Shown here in pieces: positions 57,358 to 64,000 of a stretch of 64,000 bases of DNA (the stretch's first letter is position 1; every line of letters starts with the position of its first letter). Origin of the DNA: Mantis religiosa (Eukaryota > Arthropoda > Insecta > Mantodea > Mantidae); the NCBI GenBank assembly GCA_030765055.1, contig CM060947.1:101433304-101497303 (forward strand), read 5' to 3'. A program made the position numbers and the translations under genes. Under the pieces are notes generated by a model. The model saw nothing but the letters and a program-made list of their open reading frames with translations. It was not told the DNA's origin and made no database searches.

Positions 57358-58746
57358 CAGGGGCGGCTGGTGGCTCTGAAAATCGGAGGTTCACAAAGTT
57401 ATCCATGAAATTTAACTTTTTAAAGTTACAAACGGTTGTTTAAGCCTGTCACTATGGACTGCTGTATACACAAGTTAACGGTAATTCACAGCGTACAACA
57501 CAACTTTCGTATTTCAAAAACACTCTAGAGCATAACACTCTTTTATTTATACAGCTGAAATGGGGAGTGCTTGATTTCTTTTGATATCTCTTCATGACAG
57601 ACTTCAAGGGCACATTGCAAGATTTCGTTCTGGATTGAATTGGACGTGCCCTTAAACACTGTAGCATTTTCCAGATGGATTTTCAGAACACAGTCTGGCT
57701 CTGCACTGAGGTTTATCAGTCCTCGAAAAATACCAGGATTGCTTGATGTAGCTTACACATCGTGTGCTTTTAGAGCTAACTCAAAGGCTCCAAAAAATCT
57801 AATGCAGTTAACAATAATGTTTAAAACATAACTATTTTGAGCCTCTTTCTGGTTATGTTCTTCAATTTTTCTCCAATATGCAATGTCCATCTGCTTTGCT
57901 AAATTTACATTGCCAAGCATAGCAAAACTGACTGTTTTTCATGTGCAGTTTTGAAGTTACGTGTTTTTAGCGTGATCGTGTAGGTGCTGCAAATCATTCA
58001 TGCCATGTTTTATCCATGGATTTTCACCGCCAAATAGAATGCAAGGAAAGCAAAACAGGGCATTTTTAATATTACAACCACACATCAATTACATTTCTCA
58101 TATACATCGTTGTTAAAGTTCCTTTTAAAACATATTGTTTTTGTTTTAACTACCTGTGTGATTTTTATATTTGGCGTGGAACTTCCAAGTTGCTTAATTT
58201 CAGTTTTTTCTTCTAAGCTCAGTTTTTAAAAAGGATGTCCTAAAAGGCATTCTATGGAATGCATTGTTTCTCCTTTTATACAGTTTACCTGTATTTAAAT
58301 AAATCACTCTGATTCACTACGAAAAGCGGCACAGCTAACAAAACACTGCACAAACCACGTGGCTATGTACTGGTAGGTAATAGTTGACCGATGCGAACAT
58401 TTAATATGAGAGTAATAGATGGCGTTGAAAGCAGAAGGAGAAGGCTTCTCATCCACTATTCTCTGGCTGCTAGGTTAACCAACCTAATGCAGCCTTACGC
58501 CCCGCTTTACCCCTCTACTTGCCCCGGCACTCCCTAGGTTCATCCTGCTCTATACCTCCCCATTGATACCAGTGGTTTGCATCTGGGAGTGAACTTCTCT
58601 GCACCTGCAAACAATATAGCGCGCTAAAGTCCACTGTACTACACAAGGTCGAAAGGAACTCCAAGTGGAACATGCCATTGTATTACAGAGGCACTCAGCA
58701 ATTTGGTTGTAGCGCAAACATGCTACCTATTGAAAAGCCGCCTCTG
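57358..58746 (-). mobile_element. hAT transposon (TTF/ZMYM-type) with exact 8-bp target duplication
   Basis: CAGAACAT flanks both sides (57350-57357 and 58747-58754). The left end CAGGGGCGGCTGG and the reverse complement of the right end CAGAGGCGGCTTTTC are inverted termini of hAT type. The minus strand from about 57900 to 57560 encodes a degenerate transposase piece: AYWRKIEEHNQK, IRFFGAFELALKAHD, GIFRGLINLSAEPDCVLKIH and ILQCALEVCHEEISKEIK. This matches the DUF4371-type hAT group in which WR-vL-r-i--v-fLa-r-LafRG is followed by GNFl-lleliaefDpvL-eHl. Stops and frameshifts break it and the catalytic core and C-terminus are not recognisable. At 1.39 kb it is a deletion derivative. Confidence 0.9.
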
Positions 58747-58754
58747 CAGAACAT

Positions 58755-59699
58755 ATATATAGGAGACAAGGATGGAACCACCAACAGCTGGCTTGTTGAA
58801 TTCTACGGATAGCGACAATCTTGGCTATTCCTAGTTGCTTAATTTGTGCTCTCTTCATACAATTCTGCTATTAACTTAACAGAAATATCACTATATGCCG
58901 ATGTAATAGTTGTTATGAATTCCCTTTAATGCACATTTGAAAATTATATTCGAATTCAAATGATTGATTAGTAGTAACAATCTCTGAGTTCAGCTATACT
59001 AAGCACAAAAAAAAAAAAAGGTTTTGCTGATTAAGTTTATGTTTGTAAGCAAAGTACACTGTACCAGAAACCTTTTTACTTCTGATCCACTGCTCATCAA
59101 AATAACGTACTTTGTACAAGTGAAACTGAAGTTAAATTTAGAATATTTGTTCGTTGACTTTTAGTAGCTTAAGTGCTGCTTTTCAAAATTTCGAGATGAG
59201 TCAATGGTTTTAATGCCTTCCGCAAACAAAGGCGTATATGAGAACTTTCATTCACATATTTATATATAAGAACATCTGAAAATTAAGTGGCTCTACGTGG
59301 CGTGTTGGGTATTTAGTTTTGTGAACGATAGTACCTGCACTTACATGCTTAATTTTTATAGGAAGGTTCCTTGATTCGTTGAAATTTCTTATTATGTTGC
59401 TAGTTCCTATAGCTTAAGGATAATTTTAGGTCTTCATGGTTTAACCAAGGCCGAAAAGTAGGATTTCTAAGGTAAAGGTGCAAGTTTGTGATGGCACTAC
59501 CTTATAGTAGGGGAATGTTTAACTAATCTCCTATGTAACAGCTCAAATATTTTGAAAACTAGCTGTTCTCGGTATTCCAAGTGTCTTATGCAAGGAAACC
59601 GCCTATATAACAAAACTAGCATAAGTAAATGTTGGTCGTTTTACTAAAATCCATCTTGTTATCCTAGGAGCTCAAAACGGGTATTTCCAGTAAAATGTA
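58755..59699. other. unassigned sequence
   Basis: A run of 13 A lies near 59009. Nothing else recognised. Confidence 0.4.
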
Positions 59700-60480
59700 T
59701 ATATATATATAGAGATTGTGGATAAAATGGAGTAGATTACCTGCGCAAAAAGATTACAGAAGTAAAATAGTTGGTGGGCAGAGATAGGAGGAATTATGGA
59801 AAAAAGTAGGAATGGCAGATATATGGAGATTAGAGGAAAGGGATACATGCGATGTGGGTAAATTAGTAAAATGCAGAATAGAAGATATAGAAAGACAGGA
59901 AATATGGGGAAGTCTAAAAAATATGAAATCATTACAATTTTACAAGCAAATAAAAAGAAATTGGGGACGAGAAGCATGTGTAGGTTACTGCAATAGGCAA
60001 AAGAGAGAAGGGTTAGCATGGATGAGAGCAGCAATAATATTTCTAAGAGGGATAAGAGGTAGGGAAAAGGGAATTTCCGAATTGTGTGGGGAAAAGAAAG
60101 CATAAAGCACTATGTAACAGAATGCGAGGAGGTTGCAATATGGAGAAAAAAGGTTTGGGAAGAAAAATGGGAGGAAGTAGAGAAGAGGATAGTAGCTATA
60201 AAAATGTTAACAGGCAGGGAGGAAAAGAAGGTAAAAAGTATTGGTGAGTTCTTGCAGATAGTAAAAGAAAAATGGGCCAGAAATATAAAAAATGTAAGAA
60301 AGAAAGAGGAGGGGGAAGAAAGGGACTAATTAAGTAATCAAGGAGGTATGGAGGTTAAGAGCTACCTGGCAGAGCAAAAGACCAGAGTGTCATGCAAGCC
60401 AAGTTAGCAACAAGGTAACGGCAAATAAATGTAGCCAAAAGTTGTAAATTGTAAAATTTTGGAATATTCACAGTAAATAT
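59700..60480 (+). mobile_element. 5'-truncated non-LTR retrotransposon (copy 2)
   Basis: The frame at 59812-60105 followed, one frame away, by 60084-60329 parallels the C-terminal region of the LINE at 8689-10106. Shared landmarks are the WGRE then CNRQKREGLAW stretch (CNKSGREGFAW in copy 1), a zinc-knuckle-like cysteine with HYVTEC (H-x4-C) near 60098-60115, and a lysine-rich end with REKW-like VKEKWARN. The first CxxC of the knuckle is damaged (ELCGE). Everything upstream of the region after the polymerase is missing. A short TATATA run sits at the 5' junction. AGTAAA on both sides could be a target duplication but is too short to trust. Confidence 0.8.
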
Positions 60481-61800
60481 ATCATATAATATCGTTATGA
60501 GTAATTGGCAGAGAGAGCAGTACGATAAAAAGGAACGAAAATTCGTGTTCTATAACTGCAAATGCAAATAAAACGAGTTATTTATTGCACATCTATGATT
60601 ATACATTTAATCTACCACAGTTATAACTATGATCAAAATGTTTAAATATCCCGACGATAAGACGATGTGAAAAAGATACTTCACACCTTTAGTACTTAAT
60701 TGGGAGTCTTAAAATGGAAAAAATATGAGGACATTTAAATGCTGCAATTTTAAATGATGATTAGCGGTGAATGACTAAAGCAACATATTCCGTGTTTTGT
60801 CGTCTTTTCAGTAATCCATTACTCTATATGCGCAGAGTGAAGATTGCTCTGCACTACAAGTAATAATGCCATTTTCCTCTTCGTCACGCTTGCACTACAA
60901 AGTGTACCTAACTGTAGCTGTCGTGCAGAAGTGCTCGCTTTGTATTCACTTGCCTTAGAATTCAGATTAGCCTTACGCACAAGTGTACTCTACTCCTCTT
61001 TCGCATCTGTAGGAAGAATGATGAGGGTTCTCTATAGCGAGTATTATTAAACACACTTTATGATCACTGCACTGACTGAAGGAAAAGCAAAATGGCAAAA
61101 CTACAGGTCCTGGGTGATACTTCTTGAAAACAAAATACAGACACATTATTTGAAACGTATTGTTCTAAAAGAAAACAAATATAATCAATATTTTGTATGG
61201 CATGCATAAAAATTAACTTCTACACGTGGGGAAAAGTGGCTCATTGCAATTCGCAATTATATAGCGTAAGAAGAGACGGTATGTCATTGTACCCTCTCCC
61301 AAAACAAACAGTAATAACATTTTATCAGAAGTAAATGTTCTCAAACAAATCCCTACTCCAGTCAGAAAAAAATAACTTTTTAGAAAAAGGCTTATTTTGC
61401 GTACCTATTGCATCATCTGAAGTCAAATGGATGCCAAATGTACTAAACTTCTAAGGATGTTGTGCAATGTAAGTCAAGAACTATACTAAATCAAACATCC
61501 CCTTATATGTGAAGAAAATAGTTTCTTTTAATTTTCACAAAAACGTTTCTAACGATTTTGAACAAAGTATTACACAGCTAATGTCTTTCAATCACTAATA
61601 ACAATCTATAAAATATTTACCTAAATAGTCTGTAAAATTAAAATAACTTTTTCATAATTCTGTATAATTGGTAAACAATCAGAAATATAGACTTACTCTA
61701 CAAGAAAAACAGAGTACATTGAAATCTACACGTCATAATAAGTATTTTCTCCAGCTTCAGCTGTTTCCGAAATTTTCGTTGTATTATCTTCCAAAGTTTA
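60481..61800. other. unassigned sequence
   Basis: No gene or repeat recognised. Confidence 0.4.
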
Positions 61801-62340
61801 CCCACCGGGATGGCTCGGGTGGTTTCGTCTGGAGCCCGGCTTCGATTCTCGTGGCCGATGGAATTTTCGGAGGTTAATTACATCCCCCGGATTTACTGTC
61901 CCACCATTTCATCTCCATTATCATTTAACATCATCTCTTACCTGCTGGTTTCCATCAGGGTAGTAGTGTCAGCGGGTGTCTCGGAGGTGCATGGCAGGAA
62001 AGTAGAACTTCCTCCTCCGGTAGCACGGCTTTCGGTCTCGTGGGACCGTTTCCGGAACGTAGCTGGGTGAGCTGCAGGTTGTGCTTGTCTGCCGTGGAAT
62101 TTCTAACTCGCAAAGTATAGGGACCCTGCCCTCTGCACGTCGTGGCTCCTTAAGAGAGCCACCATCTGTCTTCTCTAACCTTATCCTTCCTCCCGGAGAT
62201 GTCCCACTTGGGGCAAGACTGGTCGCAGTGCCGAATCCACTCCGTAGCCTAATCCAATGGTATCTTTAAGTTTTCCCAGATTGGGCCGTCCTAATGTACA
62301 AACCACTCCATACGATCCTCTCCCCATTTCCTTGTGGGAT
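61801..62340 (+). mobile_element. SINE-like element, type C
   Basis: GC content rises sharply at 61801. The segment starts CCCACCGGGATGGCTCGGGTGG, a box A-like region, with GGCTTCGATTCTCGTGGC as box B. The body is GC-rich, about 450 bp, with no continuous reading frame (CATCCCCCGGATTTACTGTC, GCATGGCAGGAAAGTAG, CTTGGGGCAAGACTGG). A tRNA-like promoter followed by a long GC-rich body fits a long SINE. It is the only copy in the window, and its 3' end is estimated from the return to AT-rich sequence. Confidence 0.6.
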
Positions 62341-63249
62341 CTCAGTAAACTTTCTAATGCATTACAGTTAGATTACTTCCTCTAGACACTATCTTTTACT
62401 TACAAAGCAGTATTAGAATTACTATTATACTTAATTCCCATTAATTCAAATAACATTTTTGAAAAGTTCTTTCATTTACATATTTCGATAAAGTTACAAG
62501 GAGAATACAAGAGGATGAAGTGACTGTAAATGTTTAAAAGAGATTACTACGTCAGATTTGATATTGCATTCTCTTTCCGTAACAGCGAGAAGCAAATTAA
62601 TTGTAACCATTCAATTATTGTGTATTGTGTGTTGTAAGTTTCAAACGACAGTAACAGTTATTTCGGAAAGAGATAATACAAAAAATAAAACAATTTCTGA
62701 TCTGTTCCACTCATATGCCCTTCGCTATTCATATACAAACATACAAACGCTTATTTCTCTATCTAATTTATGTTAATTGACACTCGTTCTTAAAAGTCAC
62801 CTTCTTGTTAATTTTCTTACAGGTGCAAGGGAAACATTTGGTCGTTGTATAATACTACTGAGATCCTTTCCCTTACCATGGCCAAAGGATAAAAAATAAC
62901 TGAATAACGACTTACCATTTAAGAAAAGTAAATAATTGAAATATTCAGACAAGTAACAAGGAATACCTTTCTCTCAAATGGATCATTCCACAAAAAGTAG
63001 TAGACATTATATGTTTTAACTAAAACTACATCTTTTGTCTAGAAATATTTTGTCTATCTCTTACGGTTTCCAAGTTATGTAAAAGTCGCTATGAGGAATT
63101 CCCAGTAAACTCATGATAAACATTTAATTTGTCTTGAAATTAGCTTAAACAACTGATATTTTCTGGTTAATATGCAATAAAAAGTTTTCGTTGTACAGGT
63201 ACAGATATAGATGGTTTAATGAATGAGCTAGATTTCCTTGGAGGTTGTT
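62341..63249. other. unassigned sequence
   Basis: No feature recognised. Confidence 0.4.
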
Positions 63250-63775
63250 TATTGTGTCTTCCAATCTAAACCTCAAAGCAGCTTCAACAACTCAACAGCA
63301 GTGACCAGTCATCCTCTGTGAAGCGCAAGCTTTCACGCTTGGAGGAGAGTCACTCACCACAGGCGCCAAACTTGACCAGCTTCTAGACTTCAACTAACAG
63401 CTCAACAGCATGGATGAGCAGCACATACAAGCACAGGCGGACAACTTTAATGTCTATCTACGCGAACGCGTACGGAGACTATATGGACACAACAGCTCAC
63501 AGCAATAAAAATTACCCTCAGACCCCAAAAGAATGCACGTCCAACCCCCTTAGTGCCACGCACAGGATCTCGGTCGTGCTCGTGGCCAAGGAAACCTACC
63601 CTTACGCGCTCCCGCTCACTATGTGACAGCATAAGATGACGCTACTGCCGGAGGTGCTAATGCGGAACTCCATAATAGACAGAAGTATAACTGCCATCCC
63701 AAACTCCATCCTCAAATCTTTCCTTTTAACTCCTTGAAGAAAAATGGCGTAAAGAAAGAAAGAAAGAAAAGAAAA
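63250..63775 (+). repeat. GC-richer block ending in an (AAAG)n tail, possible retroposon
   Basis: A block of clearly higher GC than its surroundings ends with ATGGCGT and an AAAG repeat (63751-63774), like the 3' tail of a LINE or SINE on the plus strand. A frame from 63411 (MDEQHIQAQADNFNVYLRER) is short and has no known domain. I could not find a tRNA-like head or a target duplication. Confidence 0.35.
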
Positions 63776-64000
63776 CAGTGTTGGTCCTCAACGGAAATAC
63801 TAAACTATCAATACCAGTGGCACATTCAGTAAAAATGAAGCAAACTTATGAATGTATGTCCATTCTGCTACATATAACCAATTAAGGCATGTACGACTGG
63901 CATTTTTGAAGGTCATTGCCATTTTAGGAATACAAGGGGGCTTAAGAGAAACTTAACTCAAAAGCAAACTCTGCGATGCTAATGCAGAGGCGGTCTGTGG

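Noticed and set aside
61801..62270. Open frames within the GC-rich block as host exons
   Set aside because: The tRNA-like head and lack of a single continuous frame fit a SINE better than coding sequence.

Overview
The window looks like gene-free, transposon-rich DNA from an arthropod, most likely an insect nuclear genome. It is AT-rich and has no operons, ribosome-binding sites or prokaryotic gene organisation. Every recognisable coding trace belongs to a eukaryotic mobile element: mariner/Tc1, hAT, PIF/Harbinger, non-LTR retrotransposons, Gypsy-like LTR elements and tRNA-derived SINEs. A cockroach or termite source is my guess from the style of the SINEs and Tc1-like relics; nothing in the sequence proves it. 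I found no convincing host exon and no host tRNA, rRNA or CRISPR. The window may be intergenic or lie inside a very large intron. A run of exactly 1000 N (41078-42077) marks an assembly gap of unknown true size.

Layout, left to right. 0.3-1.5 kb: decayed mariner. 2.3-3.1 kb: hAT fragment. 3.3-3.8 kb: solo LTR. 5.1-6.3 kb: decayed DDE transposon with inverted ends. 6.6-7.6 kb: Jockey-type LINE tail abutting a related LTR. 8.7-10.1 kb: 5'-truncated LINE with a 12-bp target duplication. 10.2-11.1 kb: hAT deletion derivative. 11.7 kb: first copy of the main SINE. 12-16 kb: unassigned. 16.1-16.5 kb: tRNA-like inverted-repeat element. 17.0-18.3 kb: best-preserved mariner. 20.6-21.8 kb: an arthropod repeat-protein relic and the 5' end of a Gypsy-like element. 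23.2-25.2 kb: SINEs and a Tc1-like relic split by a SINE. 26-29 kb: large foldback repeat. 30.8-31.1 kb: CA microsatellite. 33.0-33.4 kb: solo LTR. 35-38 kb: mini foldback, SINE, CAT microsatellite, hAT relic. 38.9-40.65 kb: three-level nest of insertions. 42.9-45.6 kb: SINE, Tc1-like relic, second tRNA-like composite element. 46.3-47.6 kb: hAT with exact 8-bp target duplication. 48.6-50.0 kb: internally deleted PIF/Harbinger element with a triplicated core. 50.6-51.6 kb: hAT interrupted by a SINE. 53.9 kb: SINE. 57.36-58.75 kb: hAT with exact 8-bp target duplication. 59.7-60.5 kb: second LINE copy. 61.8-62.3 kb: third SINE type.

No genes act together here as a pathway. The logic is chronological. 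Target-site duplications and interrupted homologies show who inserted into whom: SINEs into a hAT, a Tc1-like element and a Harbinger repeat; an LTR into a Tc1-like element; and a retroposon into that LTR. All autonomous elements seen are broken by stops, frameshifts, lost catalytic residues or truncation. Boundaries backed by target duplications are good to a base or so; other boundaries are approximate.
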